A stretch of 64,000 nucleotides of DNA from Halomonas sp. QHL1. GTDB taxonomy: Bacteria; Pseudomonadota; Gammaproteobacteria; Pseudomonadales; Halomonadaceae. Position numbers and translations under genes: made by a program. The notes under the pieces were generated by a model, which was not told the origin of the DNA, did not search any database, and worked only from the letters and a program-made list of their open reading frames with translations. The stretch covers positions 3,791,852 through 3,855,851 of the forward strand of contig NZ_MINL01000001.1 of assembly GCF_001882345.1 (NCBI RefSeq). The letters run 5' to 3'. This document shows positions 16,522 to 27,291 of this stretch, one piece after another; position 1 is the stretch's first letter; every line of letters starts with the position of its first letter.

Positions 16522-17766
16522 TTAAGCGGCTTCAGGAAGAAAACTTTTGCCGTCGGCCATGGCCGGTAGCAGGAAAAAGTCGGCCAGGGTTTGGCCAATA
16601 TCGGCAAAGGTGCCGCGCTCGCCCAGCGGACCGGGGGTAAAGCCGGGGCCGTGTACCAGAATGGGGATGTACTCGCGGGTGTGCTCTGTGCCGTGCCAGC
16701 TGGGGTCACAGCCGTGATCGGCGGTGAGTATCAGCAGATCATCTTCGCTTAGCGCAGCCAACAGCTTAGGCAGCTTGGCGTCGAAATCTTCCAGCGCGGC
16801 GGCGTAGCCCGGCACGTCGCGGCGGTGGCCATAGACCGAGTCAAAATCGACAAAGTTGGTCATGATCATGGCGCGCTCGCCTTCGTCGCGTTGACTAGTG
16901 CGCTCGATCTCTTTGAGCGTGGCGTCCATCAGCGCGTCGTGGCCGCTGGCTTTTACCTTGTGAGTAATGCCGCAATGGGCGTAGATATCGGCAATTTTAC
17001 CAATCGAGACCACTTCGCCACCGGCATCATCAAGCTTTTGCAGTACCGTGGGTGCCGGTGGCTCAACGCTGTAGTCGCGGCGGTTGCCGGTGCGGGCGAA
17101 GGTGTTGCTGTCTTCGCCGATAAACGGACGCGCAATGACGCGGCCAATGTTATAAGGCTCCAGCAGCTCGCGGACGGTTTCGCACAGCTTATAAAGCCGT
17201 TCAAGGCCGAAATGCTCTTCGTGGGCGGCGATCTGAAACACCGAATCCGCCGAGGTATAAACGATAGGTTTGCCGGTAGCGATGTGCTCTTCACCCAGGC
17301 GCGCGATGATCTCGGTGCCCGAAGCGTGGCAGTTGCCAATCACCCCAGTGAGGTCGGCTTCTTGCACGATGGCGTCGAGCAGCTCAAGAGGGAAGCTGTC
17401 GGTTTTATCCAGAAAGTAGCCCCAGTCAAAACGTACCGGCACACCGGCAATTTCCCAGTGGCCGGAGGGGGTATCTTTGCCGCTGGAAATCTCTCTGGCG
17501 TGGGCGTAAGCCCCTTCCAGACTTTCCGGCAGCGTGACGCCTTCGGCAACGCTGCCCGTGGCATCGCGGTGGGCGTGAAATAGCCCCAGCTTGGCCATGT
17601 TGGGCAGCTTGAGTGGCCCAGAACGATTGGCGTTATCCGCCTCGCCACGGGCGCAAGCGGCGGCTATATGACCCAAGGTGTCGGAGCCTTCATCGCCGAA
17701 GGTCGCGGCATCCGGGGCGGCGCCAATACCAAATGAATCGAGTACTAATACAATCGCGCGGCTCAT
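16522..17766 (-). CDS. deoB: Phosphopentomutase
   Basis: This 414-residue alkaline-phosphatase-superfamily enzyme begins with the metal motif [13 protein letters not shown], followed by [24 protein letters not shown] and the C-terminal [17 protein letters not shown] metal-binding block. It converts (deoxy)ribose-1-phosphate to the 5-phosphate, linking DeoA and DeoD to DeoC. The start ATG overlaps the deoA stop (ATGA), showing tight coupling. Confidence 0.97.
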   Translation of the reverse strand: MSRAIVLVLDSFGIGAAPDAATFGDEGSDTLGHIAAACARGEADNANRSGPLKLPNMAKLGLFHAHRDATGSVAEGVTLPESLEGAYAHAREISSGKDTPSGHWEIAGVPVRFDWGYFLDKTDSFPLELLDAIVQEADLTGVIGNCHASGTEIIARLGEEHIATGKPIVYTSADSVFQIAAHEEHFGLERLYKLCETVRELLEPYNIGRVIARPFIGEDSNTFARTGNRRDYSVEPPAPTVLQKLDDAGGEVVSIGKIADIYAHCGITHKVKASGHDALMDATLKEIERTSQRDEGERAMIMTNFVDFDSVYGHRRDVPGYAAALEDFDAKLPKLLAALSEDDLLILTADHGCDPSWHGTEHTREYIPILVHGPGFTPGPLGERGTFADIGQTLADFFLLPAMADGKSFLPEAA

Positions 17767-19118
17767 AAGGCTTCTCCACGGAAAGTGTCTTGTAGCAAGG
17801 TGTCGGCGTTGGCCGCGCCTTCGCCAACCGTAAACGCCGCACGCAGTTGCTCGGCGGCACGGTCGGCGGCGGCGTCATTGCGGGCGTGCACCATGGCGAT
17901 GGGGCGCTGGCTATCCACGCTTTCACCGATTTCGACGATGTCGGTGAAACCGACGCTATGATCGACGCTGGCGTCGTTGCGCAGGCGGCCACCGCCCAGC
18001 TCCACAACGCTCATACCTACGGCGCGGGTATCAATACGCTGGACCACACCTGATTGCTCGGCATATACCGGCTTAATCACTTCAGCTTTGACCAGGTAGT
18101 GCTCCGAGCGCTCCATAAAGTCGCTGGGGCCACCAAGTTCACGCACCATGCGGGCAAACACTTCAGCGGCCGCACCAGAGGTCAGCGCCTTCTCAAGCTG
18201 AGTCAGCGCTTCTTCACGTGAGCCAGCGAGTTTACCGGCAATCAGCATCTCCACTGCCAGCTCGCGGGTGACTTGCATCACGCGGCTGTTGGGGCGGTCA
18301 CCACGCAGCAGGGCCAGGGTCTCGACGATTTCCACGGCGTTACCGGCGCAGGGGGCCAGCGGTTGGCTCATATCTGTAAGCAGAGCAGTCGTGGGCGTAC
18401 CCGCTTGGGTCGCCACATTGGCGATGCTTTTAGCCAGTTCGCGGGATTTTTCAGGGGTGGGCATAAAGGCGCCGCTGCCGACCTTAACGTCCATTACCAG
18501 CGCATCCAGGCCTGAGGCCAGCTTTTTACCCAGGATAGAGGCGGTAATCAGCGGAATCGATTCCACGGTAGCGGTTACATCACGCACGCCGTAGATACGC
18601 TTGTCGGCGGGGGCGAGATCACCCGTTTGGCCAATAATCGCTACGCCGGTGGATTTCACCACCTCGCGGAAACGCTCTGGTGCGGGGTAGGGGTCATAGC
18701 CGGGGATCGATTCGAGCTTATCCAGGGTGCCGCCGGTGTGGCCCAGGCCACGACCAGAAATCATGGGTACAAAGGCGCCGCAGGCGGCGACCCAGGGGCC
18801 GAGCACCAGCGAGACCAAATCGCCTACGCCGCCGGTAGAGTGCTTATCGACAATCGGGCCGGGCAGGTTGAGGTCGCTCCACTGCATCACGTGGCCGGAG
18901 TCACGGGTAGCGGTGGTCAGCGCAACAACTTCTTCACGGCTCATGCCGTTGAGGAAGACTGCCATGGTGAAGGCGCCGATCTGTGCGTCGCTGATGCGAT
19001 CATCGGCAATGCCCTGCACAAACGCTTTAATCTCTTCCGCGGGCAGCGGCTGGTTATCACGCTTTAGGCGAATCAGTTCCTGTGGGAGCAGGGAGTGTTT
19101 AGTCGCGTTGGCAGACAT
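17763..19118 (-). CDS. deoA: Thymidine phosphorylase
   Basis: This 451-residue protein is of the usual length for DeoA. The signature [30 protein letters not shown] and KVGSGAFM blocks are all present. It splits thymidine and deoxyuridine with phosphate, giving thymine or uracil and deoxyribose-1-phosphate. Its first base overlaps the last base of the deoC stop and its stop overlaps the deoB start, so deoC, deoA and deoB form one translationally linked run. Confidence 0.97.
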   Translation of the reverse strand: MSANATKHSLLPQELIRLKRDNQPLPAEEIKAFVQGIADDRISDAQIGAFTMAVFLNGMSREEVVALTTATRDSGHVMQWSDLNLPGPIVDKHSTGGVGDLVSLVLGPWVAACGAFVPMISGRGLGHTGGTLDKLESIPGYDPYPAPERFREVVKSTGVAIIGQTGDLAPADKRIYGVRDVTATVESIPLITASILGKKLASGLDALVMDVKVGSGAFMPTPEKSRELAKSIANVATQAGTPTTALLTDMSQPLAPCAGNAVEIVETLALLRGDRPNSRVMQVTRELAVEMLIAGKLAGSREEALTQLEKALTSGAAAEVFARMVRELGGPSDFMERSEHYLVKAEVIKPVYAEQSGVVQRIDTRAVGMSVVELGGGRLRNDASVDHSVGFTDIVEIGESVDSQRPIAMVHARNDAAADRAAEQLRAAFTVGEGAANADTLLQDTFRGEAL

Positions 19119-19912
19119 TAGTAACCTCCGTCAGTGGTGGCCGCGTTGGTGTTGCCGGTCAACGTAGCCAGCAGATTACCCAGCAGGCTAGAGGCACCAA
19201 AGCGGAAGTGCGCGGGGGTTACCCAGCCTTGGCCCATAATATCGTTGGCAAGGGCCAGATATTCCGCCGCGTCTTCAGCAGTTTTGACGCCACCTGCTGC
19301 TTTAAAACCAACGTCTTTACCACTGGCCTTGATGGCCTTGAGCATGATCTCGGCGGCTTCCAGCGTAGCGTTAACGGCTACTTTACCGGTGGATGTTTTA
19401 ATAAAATCAGCGCCGCCTTCAATGGCGAGTTCGCTGGCGCGTTTGATCAGCGCAGGCTCTTTGAGTTCGCCGGACTCAATGATCACTTTGAGCAGCGCTT
19501 GGCCCGCGCAGGCGGCTTTGCACATTTCAACCAGCTCGAGGCCAGTCTCTTCATCGCCTGCCATTAGAGCGCGGTAGGGGAATACCACATCGACTTCATG
19601 GGCACCGGAGGCAACGGCGTCACGGGTTTCCCGAGCAGCGCCCATGATGTCGTCACCACCGTTGGGGAAATTGGTGACCGTGGCGATTTTCACCTGGTCA
19701 TTGAGAGTGTGAGCAGTCAGCGCACGCTGGGCCGTGACAATAAACTGCGGATAGACGCAAACGGCAGCAGGGGTACCAAAGGGCGTTTTTACCTGCTGAC
19801 ACAGCGCTTCAATGGTGCTGTCGGTGTCGCTATCGTTCAGGCTCGTCAGATCCATGAGGGTGAGTGCTTGGCGGGCGGCTTGGACAATATGGGGGGAGGT
19901 TGTCGCAGTCAT
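19118..19912 (-). CDS. deoC: Deoxyribose-phosphate aldolase
   Basis: This 264-residue class I aldolase contains [10 protein letters not shown] with the Schiff-base lysine, preceded by KVIIESGEL and followed by [15 protein letters not shown], matching the Escherichia coli DeoC lineage. It cleaves 2-deoxyribose-5-phosphate to glyceraldehyde-3-phosphate and acetaldehyde, the exit step of the pathway. It is the first enzyme gene after a strong hairpin that separates it from nupC. Confidence 0.97.
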   Translation of the reverse strand: MTATTSPHIVQAARQALTLMDLTSLNDSDTDSTIEALCQQVKTPFGTPAAVCVYPQFIVTAQRALTAHTLNDQVKIATVTNFPNGGDDIMGAARETRDAVASGAHEVDVVFPYRALMAGDEETGLELVEMCKAACAGQALLKVIIESGELKEPALIKRASELAIEGGADFIKTSTGKVAVNATLEAAEIMLKAIKASGKDVGFKAAGGVKTAEDAAEYLALANDIMGQGWVTPAHFRFGASSLLGNLLATLTGNTNAATTDGGY

Positions 19913-19942
19913 GGAGTTCTCACAAATCAGTAAAAGATAAAA

Positions 19943-19974
19943 ACGGGCACTGCGGATAAAGCCGCAGTGCCCGT
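19943..19974 (-). terminator. Strong hairpin (terminator or attenuator) between nupC and deoC
   Basis: A perfect 13-bp GC-rich stem (ACGGGCACTGCGG with CCGCAGTGCCCGT, 6-base loop) is followed on the minus strand by TTTTATCTTTT. It lies in the 85-base gap between nupC and deoC. It looks like an intrinsic terminator, so deoCABD-cdd either has its own promoter or is expressed by partial read-through. Confidence 0.75.
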
Positions 19975-19997
19975 CACCTTCAGTAAACCCCGCTGCT

Positions 19998-21281
19998 TTA
20001 AGCAGTGGCGTTACTTAGGGCAATAAAGAAGCCAGCAATCGAAGCCGACATCAAGTTGGACAGTGTACCGGCCAATACGGCTTTGACACCAAAACGAGCA
20101 ATCTCTTTACGACGGGTAGGTGCAATGCTGCCCAGGCCGCCAAGCAGAATCGCAATGGAGGATAGGTTAGCAAAGCCACACAGCGCGAAAGAGAGAATCG
20201 CCATGGTGTGCGGTGTCATCATCTGACCCGTCGCAGCCACCACCTGTTCCCCATCAATGTAAGGCGCTAGGTTGATGTAGGCGACAAATTCGTTGACCAC
20301 TAATTTTTGGCCAATGAAGGAGCCAGCCAGAGTAGCCTCTTCCCAGGGTACACCCAATAGGAAGGCCAGCGGGGCAAACAGCCAGCCCAAGATCAGCTCC
20401 AGGCTCAGCGAGTCAAAGCCCACCCAGCCGCCAACGCCGCCTAGAATGCCATTGACCAGCGCAATTAGGGCGATAAAGGCCAGCAGCATGGCGCCCACGT
20501 TGGCGGCCAGCATTAGACCCGACGTAGCGCCCGATGCCGCGGCGTCCAGCACGTTGGCGGGCTTATCTTCCTGGGCCTCAATCTCTTCTTCCACTTTGGT
20601 AACGCTGTCGCTGTCGGTAACGTCTTGGGTTTCCGGCATGATCAGCTTGGCGAACAGCAACCCGCCCGGCGCCGCCATAAAGGAGGCGGCTACCAGGTAC
20701 TCCATGGGAATACCCAGTGCGGCGTAACCCGCCAACACGGAGCCCGCGACGGATGCCAGACCACCACACATTACCGCAAACAGTTGCGACGGGGTCATGC
20801 GGGCGATAAACGGACGCACCACCAGCGGCGCTTCGGTTTGGCCGACGAAAATATTCGCCGTTGCGGAAAGTGATTCGGTCCGTGAGGTGCCCAGGGCTTT
20901 TTGCAGGGCACCACCTAAGATGCGAATCACCCACTGCATAATGCCGATGTAGTAGAGCACGGCGATCAGCGAGGAGAAGAAGATAATCACCGGCAGTACT
21001 TTAATCGCAAACACAAAGCCGACGTTATCCACATCCGCTAAGCCGCCGAACAGAAAGCCGATCCCGTCGTTGGCATACACCAAAATTTGGCTAACGCCGG
21101 AGGAGATGGCCTGAAGCACCGCCTGACCGAAGGGCACATAAAGTACAAAGGCACCGATACCGGCTTGGATAGCAAAAGCGCCCAGCACGGTACGTAGCCG
21201 GATAGACTTACGGTCGTAAGAGAATATCAGGGCGATGGCCACTAGAGTGACCATACCCACCAAGCTCATAAGGAGTGTCAT
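19998..21281 (-). CDS. nupC: Concentrative nucleoside transporter (NupC/CNT family)
   Basis: This 427-residue membrane protein of the CNT family has the hallmark [12 protein letters not shown] motif, then [26 protein letters not shown] and, near the end, [23 protein letters not shown] proteins take up nucleosides with protons or sodium across the inner membrane. A charged loop (about residues 214-235) lies between membrane segments. It sits between the outer-membrane channel gene and deoC, completing the import-to-catabolism chain. Confidence 0.95.
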   Translation of the reverse strand: MTLLMSLVGMVTLVAIALIFSYDRKSIRLRTVLGAFAIQAGIGAFVLYVPFGQAVLQAISSGVSQILVYANDGIGFLFGGLADVDNVGFVFAIKVLPVIIFFSSLIAVLYYIGIMQWVIRILGGALQKALGTSRTESLSATANIFVGQTEAPLVVRPFIARMTPSQLFAVMCGGLASVAGSVLAGYAALGIPMEYLVAASFMAAPGGLLFAKLIMPETQDVTDSDSVTKVEEEIEAQEDKPANVLDAAASGATSGLMLAANVGAMLLAFIALIALVNGILGGVGGWVGFDSLSLELILGWLFAPLAFLLGVPWEEATLAGSFIGQKLVVNEFVAYINLAPYIDGEQVVAATGQMMTPHTMAILSFALCGFANLSSIAILLGGLGSIAPTRRKEIARFGVKAVLAGTLSNLMSASIAGFFIALSNATA

Positions 21282-21317
21282 ATGGGGATCCTTCGAGTCC
21301 GCGCGTAAGTAACGCGT

Positions 21318-22166
21318 TTAAAGTAAGTTGAGCTTGACGGAGTAGATCATCGCATTCTGATAATCGTCGGGGGTGCCCAACTTGTTTTCAGAGTAGCGAT
21401 ACTGAATGCCGGTGGTGATCAAATCACTCGGATGCCACCACAGGCTCAGTGCACCGTTGGTGCCCACACTGCCTGCTTTCGCCTCGGGAGGCTGGTAGTT
21501 CTGGGTCAGGTACTCGTCATCACGGCCAAACGTTTGCTCATGCCAGTTGGTGACGCTGAAGTTCTGGTTGAGCGCCGAGAAATCATACCCCGCGACCCAG
21601 CCAGCCATAAAGCCGTTCATGCCGGTGTAGCCGTTACTTTGAACCCGCGCAGCGCCAATAAAGGGTTTAAACCATAGGCCGTTATCAAAAGTAGTGCGGT
21701 AGCCTAGACCCAGAATCTGATCCTGTTCGCGGCTTTCAAAACCGTAATCTCGGAAGTCATACAGGTGGGCATAAATCGACAGCGGGCTGTCGCCCAGATA
21801 AATGTGCGAAGTTATTTTGCCCGCAGTGCGGAAGTTGTCTTTACCACCGCTGGACTCATCGAACTGATCATTGGTGGGGTTCTCGAAATCAAAGAAGCCG
21901 TAAAATTCGCCCCAACTAAAGCCAGCGCCGCCTTCGATTTCGAGAAACATAAAGTCGCTTTTCGGCGCGTTAGACGAGGTGCGCGCTTCGGTGCCGTTTG
22001 ACCAATCCAGGTAGTTAACCGAGACGTTGGCGAATGACCAAATCGGATCAAGAGGAGAGGATTGTGTGTCATCTGCCATTAGCGGCGTAGTGAGCATTGC
22101 CCCTAAAACGCCAGCGCCAAGCGCTATTTTAGACGAAGGGGTGCGAGAGTGTGTACGAGCAGTCAT
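21318..22166 (-). CDS. tsx: Tsx/OmpK-like nucleoside-specific outer-membrane channel
   Basis: This 282-residue protein has an N-terminal signal peptide (ending near ANTTPLMA-D, residue 31) and a Tsx/OmpK-type 12-strand barrel pattern: PIWSFANVSVNYLDWSNG, FFDFENPTND, IYAHLYDFRDYG and terminal YSVKLNLL. Tsx passes nucleosides through the outer membrane. It is first in the minus-strand nucleoside cluster, 36 bases before nupC, and faces deoR across a 327-base regulatory gap. Confidence 0.9.
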   Translation of the reverse strand: MTARTHSRTPSSKIALGAGVLGAMLTTPLMADDTQSSPLDPIWSFANVSVNYLDWSNGTEARTSSNAPKSDFMFLEIEGGAGFSWGEFYGFFDFENPTNDQFDESSGGKDNFRTAGKITSHIYLGDSPLSIYAHLYDFRDYGFESREQDQILGLGYRTTFDNGLWFKPFIGAARVQSNGYTGMNGFMAGWVAGYDFSALNQNFSVTNWHEQTFGRDDEYLTQNYQPPEAKAGSVGTNGALSLWWHPSDLITTGIQYRYSENKLGTPDDYQNAMIYSVKLNLL

Positions 22167-22242
22167 GAGAGCCTCAACAAGGGTTATCGCGGAGCCATAT
22201 GAGTTTGGCTATCCGGGGTTATAGTCGTGCGGGCTGGCGTTA

Positions 22243-22280
22243 ATGTTAAAATTATAACATTTAGTGTTATTTTTCTAACG
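22243..22280. promoter_or_regulatory. Two DeoR-operator-like palindromes in the tsx-deoR gap
   Basis: ATGTTA, 6 bases, TAACAT (22243-22260) is a perfect inverted repeat with the TGTTA/TAACA half-sites known for DeoR. A second, weaker copy, TGTTA, 6 bases, TAACG (22265-22280), is centred about 20 bases away, two helical turns. Another short inverted repeat GTTG/CAAC lies at 22294-22307. The location between divergent tsx and deoR fits repression of both. Binding is inferred. Confidence 0.55.
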
Positions 22281-22493
22281 TTGATTTGCAATAGTTGTCA
22301 CATCAACGCTATTTAAATGTCATATGGCTATCACATGTTCAAATATGGTCGCTGGGCTCGTCAAAAGCCGTTTTGGCAGTGGTAATAAAGAAGTGGAAAG
22401 ATAGCAGTGGAAATTCCGTCGTCGCTCGCGCAGCATAGAAATGAAAGCTGTCTATCAATACGATAAGAGAGGGTTTGCAAGGAGATGCCCACC

Positions 22494-23276
22494 ATGAATG
22501 GCCGTAGCGCGCTGCGCCTTGCCAAACTTCAGGAAGCGCTTGCTAGTGGCGGCACCCTTCATCTGCGTGATGCCGCAGAGCTGTGCGATGTTTCTGAGAT
22601 GACCATCCGCCGCGATTTGACTACCCAGCCCACCGCTATTAGCCTGCTGGGTGGGCGCCTAGTGATGGCAAATTACCCTGGCGTAACGCCTATTTATGAC
22701 TTAACCGAACAGCAAGCCAGCCACTATCAGGCAAAATATCGCCTATGTCAGCGTGCGATAGCCTATATAGAAGAGGGTGATACGCTGTTTATTGACTGCG
22801 GCTCGACGCTGATGCCACTGCTGAGCCAGTTAAGTCATTTTCATGAGCTGACGGTCGTGACCTATGCGCTTAATGTTGCCAATGCCGTTGCCGCTCTCCC
22901 CAATGTGCGCTTAGTGCTACTGGGTGGGCTGTTTTATGCCGCCTCACAGTCGTTTGGTAGCGATAATATGGCCGCTGCTATCGAGCGGTTGGGCATTAAT
23001 AAAGCGCTGATCTCCGCCGCTGGGGTAGATTTAGAGCGTGGAGTAAGCTGCTTTCACTTTCACGAAGTGGCGCCTAAACAGGCCGCCATTGCCACCGCTA
23101 TGCAACGCCTGTTGGTGGTAGATGCCAGCAAGTTCGGCGTAGTACGGCCTGCCTACTTCGCCGCACTGGACGATTTTGATGTGGTGGTTACTGACGAAGA
23201 GGGCGCCCCGCAACTGCTTAAGAGCAATAGTCGCGTTGTACCAGAGATAGTTATCCCCTCAGTCACAGTGGCGTAA
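22494..23276 (+). CDS. deoR: DeoR-family repressor of the nucleoside cluster
   Basis: This 260-residue protein has an N-terminal winged helix (LRDAAELCDVSEMTIRRDL, residues about 25-43) and a DeoR-type sugar-phosphate sensor domain (about 75-230; DTLFIDCGSTL, LLGGLFYAASQSFG). DeoR responds to deoxyribose-5-phosphate in Escherichia coli. AAGGAG ends at 22484, directly against an earlier in-frame ATG at 22485, but nine bases before the ATG at 22494, so 22494 is the better start. It is divergent from the deo operon it likely controls. Confidence 0.88.
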   Translation: MNGRSALRLAKLQEALASGGTLHLRDAAELCDVSEMTIRRDLTTQPTAISLLGGRLVMANYPGVTPIYDLTEQQASHYQAKYRLCQRAIAYIEEGDTLFIDCGSTLMPLLSQLSHFHELTVVTYALNVANAVAALPNVRLVLLGGLFYAASQSFGSDNMAAAIERLGINKALISAAGVDLERGVSCFHFHEVAPKQAAIATAMQRLLVVDASKFGVVRPAYFAALDDFDVVVTDEEGAPQLLKSNSRVVPEIVIPSVTVA

Positions 23277-23607
23277 ACGATTTTCCCATTATCCATATCA
23301 GTCAATACCTTGGGTGCGGCAATGCGCCACTTCTTTCATGATCTCGATCAATAGAAAATACTTTAGTCTTAGTTGATCCAACACTTTTGTGATTGGGCCA
23401 GCTGGGCTCGTCGCCAATTCCCATACGGCGACGCATATTTTTCCCGGAGCAATGACGCTCACTGCGATACGCACTGTTTTTAGCTGTGTGCTTACGAGCA
23501 TGTTTTGGGAAAAGTATGAGGTGGTAGTTAGCCTGCTATGTTTTTAGCTGGCGTGGCTGGCTAGTTTCTAATCAACCTGTTTTTTTAAACCTGGACGAGA
23601 TCACCCC
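23277..23607. other. Intergenic region upstream of cyo with one Anr/FNR-like box
   Basis: No gene is seen in these 331 bases. ATGAT, 4 bases, ATCAA at 23338-23351 differs by one base from the Anr/FNR consensus TTGAT-N4-ATCAA. It lies about 260 bases before cyoA, far for direct repression, but Anr is known to repress cyo in Pseudomonas. Otherwise nothing recognisable. Confidence 0.35.
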
Positions 23608-24633
23608 ATGCAACGACGCTCACTTTGGCGCAGGCGAGGCACCCTGGTGCTCCTTGCGCTGTGTCTGTTTCTAGCAGGCTGTAGTTCAGCGCTGCTAGAC
23701 CCAAAAGGCCAGGTTGGCGCTGAGCAGCGCACGCTGATCCTGACCTCCTTTGGCCTAATGTTGATTGTGGTTATTCCTGTGATTGCCATGACGCTGCTGT
23801 TTGGTTGGCGCTATCGGCGCAGTAACAGCGTGGCTAAATACCTGCCCGACTGGGCGCACTCCAATGTGATTGAGGCAGTCGTTTGGCTCGTGCCCTGCGC
23901 GATTATTGCCGTGCTCGCCCTGTTGACCTGGAAAACCTCCCATAGCCTGGATCCCCATAAACCGCTGGAAAGCGACGTGGCACCAATCGAAATACAGGCT
24001 GTGGCGCTGGATTGGAAGTGGCTGTTTATCTACCCCGAGCAGGGTGTGGCCAGCGTTAATGAAGTGGCCTTTCCCGTCGATACCCCCGTGCGCTTTCGAG
24101 TGAGCTCCGGCTCGGTAATGAATGCCTTTTTTATCCCTCACCTTGGCAGCCAGATTTACGCCATGGCGGGCATGGATAACGATGTCCATCTCATCGCCGA
24201 TAAAATCGGTAGCTACCCTGGCCGCTCCACCAACTACAGTGGCGCGGGCTTCTCCGGCATGACCTTTGAGGCCCAAGTAACCACTCCCGCCGATTTTGAC
24301 GCCTGGGTGGAAACAGTACGCGGTGCTCCACAAACGCTGACCTACCCCGAAGGTTATGAAGCGCTGGCGGAACCCAGCGAATCGAACCCAGTGGAGTACT
24401 TCTCGGCCGTTTCGCCGTCGCTGTATGAAAGCATCTTGAAAAGCTTCCATACGGGTAGCGATCACCAGATGGGCGGCGACCACCAGGTGAACAGCGATCA
24501 TGCTGACTCACACGATGGCGAAAGCGCTCACGCTACCGATCATGCGGCCAAATCAGGCCATGTCGCCAACAACCATGCTAGTCAGGATCATGCCATGCGC
24601 AGTCACTCCTCTAGCGTAGAAGCGGGAGGTTAA
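23608..24633 (+). CDS. cyoA: Cytochrome bo3 ubiquinol oxidase subunit II
   Basis: This 341-residue lipoprotein has a basic start, hydrophobic core and lipobox FLAGC (Cys25), two membrane helices (about 45-70 and 90-110) and a cupredoxin domain (about 125-240). The CuA cysteine pair is missing where cytochrome c oxidases have it, so quinol is the donor. The last about 60 residues carry ten histidines spaced through an Asp/Ser/Ala-rich tail, not part of the conserved fold. First gene of cyoABCDE; cyoB starts three bases after its stop. Confidence 0.95.
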   Translation: MQRRSLWRRRGTLVLLALCLFLAGCSSALLDPKGQVGAEQRTLILTSFGLMLIVVIPVIAMTLLFGWRYRRSNSVAKYLPDWAHSNVIEAVVWLVPCAIIAVLALLTWKTSHSLDPHKPLESDVAPIEIQAVALDWKWLFIYPEQGVASVNEVAFPVDTPVRFRVSSGSVMNAFFIPHLGSQIYAMAGMDNDVHLIADKIGSYPGRSTNYSGAGFSGMTFEAQVTTPADFDAWVETVRGAPQTLTYPEGYEALAEPSESNPVEYFSAVSPSLYESILKSFHTGSDHQMGGDHQVNSDHADSHDGESAHATDHAAKSGHVANNHASQDHAMRSHSSSVEAGG

Positions 24634-24636
24634 GCC

Positions 24637-26679
24637 GTGTTTGGAAAACTCACGTTAGAGTCAATTCCCTACCACGAACCGATCATCATGGTCGTCGCGG
24701 CCTTTATCGCCATTGGTGGGATCGCGCTGTTTGGTTTGATAACTTATTACCGTAAGTGGGGCTGGCTGTGGAACGAGTGGTTTACCTCCGTTGACCATAA
24801 AAAGCTCGGCATCATGTACTTCATCGTCGCCCTGGTCATGCTACTTCGTGGCTTCTCCGATGCGATAATGATGCGTACCCAGTTGGCTATGGCCGCCGGG
24901 GACGCAGCGGGCTACTTACCCCCTGAACACTACGACCAGATCTTTACCGCCCACGGCGTGATTATGATCTTCTTTGTCGCCATGCCCATGGTCATCGGCT
25001 TGATGAACCTGGTGGTGCCGCTGCAAATTGGCGCCCGCGACGTTGCCTTCCCTTTCCTGAATAACTTAAGTTTTTGGCTGTTTGCTGTAGCGGCAATATT
25101 AGTCAATATCTCGCTGGTGGTGGGCGAATTCGCCAAAACCGGCTGGCTTGCCTACGCGCCTTTATCGGGGATCGAGTTCAGTCCCGGGGTGGGGGTCGAT
25201 TACTGGATATGGGCGTTACAGATATCCGGGATAGGTACCACGCTCACCGGTATCAACTTCTTCGTAACCATTTTAAAGATGCGCACCAAAGGCATGACGA
25301 TGTTCCGCATGCCAATCTTCACCTGGACCTCGCTGTGCGCGAACGTGCTGATCATCGCCTCCTTCCCGATTTTAACCGCGACGATCGCGCTGCTGACCCT
25401 GGATCGCTATTTGGGTATGCACTTCTTTACCAATGATTTTGGCGGCAACATGATGATGTACGTCAATCTCATCTGGGCCTGGGGCCACCCGGAAGTCTAT
25501 ATCCTGATTCTGCCCGCCTTTGGCGTGTTCTCTGAAGTTATTTCGACCTTTGCCCGTAAGCGCCTGTTCGGCTACGCCACCATGGTGTGGGCGACCATTG
25601 CGATCACCTTGCTGTCTTTCATTGTTTGGCTACACCACTTCTTCACCATGGGGGCAGGGGCCAACGTCAACGCCTTCTTCGGCATTATGACGATGATCAT
25701 CGCTATTCCTACCGGGGTGAAAGTCTTCAACTGGCTGTTCACCATGTTCCGCGGCAGCCTGGAACTCACTTCGCCGGTACTGTGGACGCTGGGCTTTATT
25801 ATTACCTTTACCCTGGGCGGTATGACCGGTGTCATGCTGGCGGTGCCCGCAGCCAACTTTGTGCTGCATAACAGCCTGTTCGTTATCGCCCACTTCCATA
25901 ACGTGATTATTGGCGGCGTGGTGTTCGGCATGATGGCGGGCCTGACCTTCTGGTTCCCCAAAGCGTTCGGTTTCACGTTAAGCGAGAAGTGGGGCAAGCG
26001 TTCATTCTGGTGCTGGTTTATCGGCTTCTACGTCGCCTTTATGCCGCTTTATGTGCTGGCCTTCTTTGGTGCCGTGCGCCGCATGCAGTCCTACGCCAAC
26101 CCCGAATGGCAGCCGTGGATGATTCTGGCCTGGGTAGGCGCGGTGATCATTATGATGGGTATTGTCTGCACCGTTATTCAGTTCTGGGTCAGCATCCGTG
26201 ACCGCAAGCAAAATGTGGATGTTACTGGCGACCCCTGGGATGGCCGTACCCTGGAGTGGTCCACCTCATCTCCCGCGCCGTTCTACAACTTCGCACGCTT
26301 GCCCGAAGTGGGCGATATCGACAGCTTCTGGTCGCAAAAACAGCGCGGCAACGAGCAGCTTGAAGACGCGCCCTACACCGATATTCATATGCCGCGTAAC
26401 ACGGTTGCAGGGCCAGTGATTAGCCTATTCGCGTTAGTGATTGGTTTCGCGCTGGTATGGCATATCTGGTGGTTAGCGGGTGTCGGCGCTGTGGGCGTCT
26501 TCGTGAGCTTTATGGCTCGGGTGTTTAACGACGATATCGACTACTACGTTCCCGCCGCTGAAGTTGAGCGCATCGAACGTGAGCATCAACAACGCGTTAA
26601 AAATTCCGATCCTTACAAACCCTCTGCTGAGGTTGAAGGACGCGAAGGTAAGCAACGCTACGTGGAGGTGAAAGCGTAA
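24637..26679 (+). CDS. cyoB: Cytochrome bo3 ubiquinol oxidase subunit I
   Basis: This 680-residue heme-copper oxidase core starts at GTG. It has the quinol-oxidase N-terminal extra helix, [14 protein letters not shown], the low-spin heme His in [11 protein letters not shown], the CuB/cross-linked Tyr block [26 protein letters not shown] and the two-heme His pair in [12 protein letters not shown]. It pumps protons while reducing oxygen to water. Its stop overlaps the cyoC ATG by one base. Confidence 0.98.
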   Translation: MFGKLTLESIPYHEPIIMVVAAFIAIGGIALFGLITYYRKWGWLWNEWFTSVDHKKLGIMYFIVALVMLLRGFSDAIMMRTQLAMAAGDAAGYLPPEHYDQIFTAHGVIMIFFVAMPMVIGLMNLVVPLQIGARDVAFPFLNNLSFWLFAVAAILVNISLVVGEFAKTGWLAYAPLSGIEFSPGVGVDYWIWALQISGIGTTLTGINFFVTILKMRTKGMTMFRMPIFTWTSLCANVLIIASFPILTATIALLTLDRYLGMHFFTNDFGGNMMMYVNLIWAWGHPEVYILILPAFGVFSEVISTFARKRLFGYATMVWATIAITLLSFIVWLHHFFTMGAGANVNAFFGIMTMIIAIPTGVKVFNWLFTMFRGSLELTSPVLWTLGFIITFTLGGMTGVMLAVPAANFVLHNSLFVIAHFHNVIIGGVVFGMMAGLTFWFPKAFGFTLSEKWGKRSFWCWFIGFYVAFMPLYVLAFFGAVRRMQSYANPEWQPWMILAWVGAVIIMMGIVCTVIQFWVSIRDRKQNVDVTGDPWDGRTLEWSTSSPAPFYNFARLPEVGDIDSFWSQKQRGNEQLEDAPYTDIHMPRNTVAGPVISLFALVIGFALVWHIWWLAGVGAVGVFVSFMARVFNDDIDYYVPAAEVERIEREHQQRVKNSDPYKPSAEVEGREGKQRYVEVKA

Positions 26680-27290
26680 TGGCAACGGATACGTTACATC
26701 ACGAAGGATCGGCCGATCATCACGAGCATCATGATGCCGCCGGCACGAAACTGTTTGGCTTTTGGGTCTACTTAATGAGCGATTTGGTGATCTTCGGGTC
26801 ACTCTTCGCTACCTACGCCGTGTTAATGAAGGGCACCGCAGGCGGGCCCACGGCGGCGGAAATTTTCGAGCTGCCCTTTGTGCTGGTCGAAACTTTCCTG
26901 CTGCTGTTCAGCAGCTTTACCTTCGGTATGGGCGTACTGGCGATGAACGCCGAGCGCCTTGGCCAGGTAAAAGCGTGGCTCGCCGTAACTTTCCTGCTGG
27001 GTGCAGCGTTCGTAGGTATGGAGATCTACGAATTTCAGCATCTGATTCATGAAGGCTATGGGCCGGATAAAAGCGCATTTTTGTCGTCGTTCTTCACCCT
27101 GGTGGGCACCCACGGCCTGCACGTGACCTTTGGTTTGATCTGGATTCTGGTGATGCTGGTTCAGCTCTCTACCAAAGGGTTGAACGCTATGACCCGGCCG
27201 AGGATTTTGTGCCTTAGTTTGTTTTGGCACTTCCTCGATATTGTATGGATCTGTGTCTTCTCATTCGTCTATCTGATGGGAGTGCTGTGA
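26679..27290 (+). CDS. cyoC: Cytochrome bo3 ubiquinol oxidase subunit III
   Basis: This 203-residue protein with five membrane helices matches bo3 subunit [27 protein letters not shown] at the first helix, [14 protein letters not shown] in the middle, and [22 protein letters not shown] at the end. The N terminus is histidine-rich ([13 protein letters not shown]). It supports stability of subunit I. The start codon overlaps the cyoB stop. Confidence 0.97.
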   Translation: MATDTLHHEGSADHHEHHDAAGTKLFGFWVYLMSDLVIFGSLFATYAVLMKGTAGGPTAAEIFELPFVLVETFLLLFSSFTFGMGVLAMNAERLGQVKAWLAVTFLLGAAFVGMEIYEFQHLIHEGYGPDKSAFLSSFFTLVGTHGLHVTFGLIWILVMLVQLSTKGLNAMTRPRILCLSLFWHFLDIVWICVFSFVYLMGVL

Positions 27291-27291
27291 G

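Noticed and set aside
16825..17583. Long plus-strand open frame opposite deoB
   Set aside because: High GC coding on the other strand explains it; the product resembles no protein and deoB is certain.
23755..24501. Long minus-strand open frame opposite cyoA
   Set aside because: Shadow of a certain gene, with a composition biased by the histidine and alanine codons of the sense strand.
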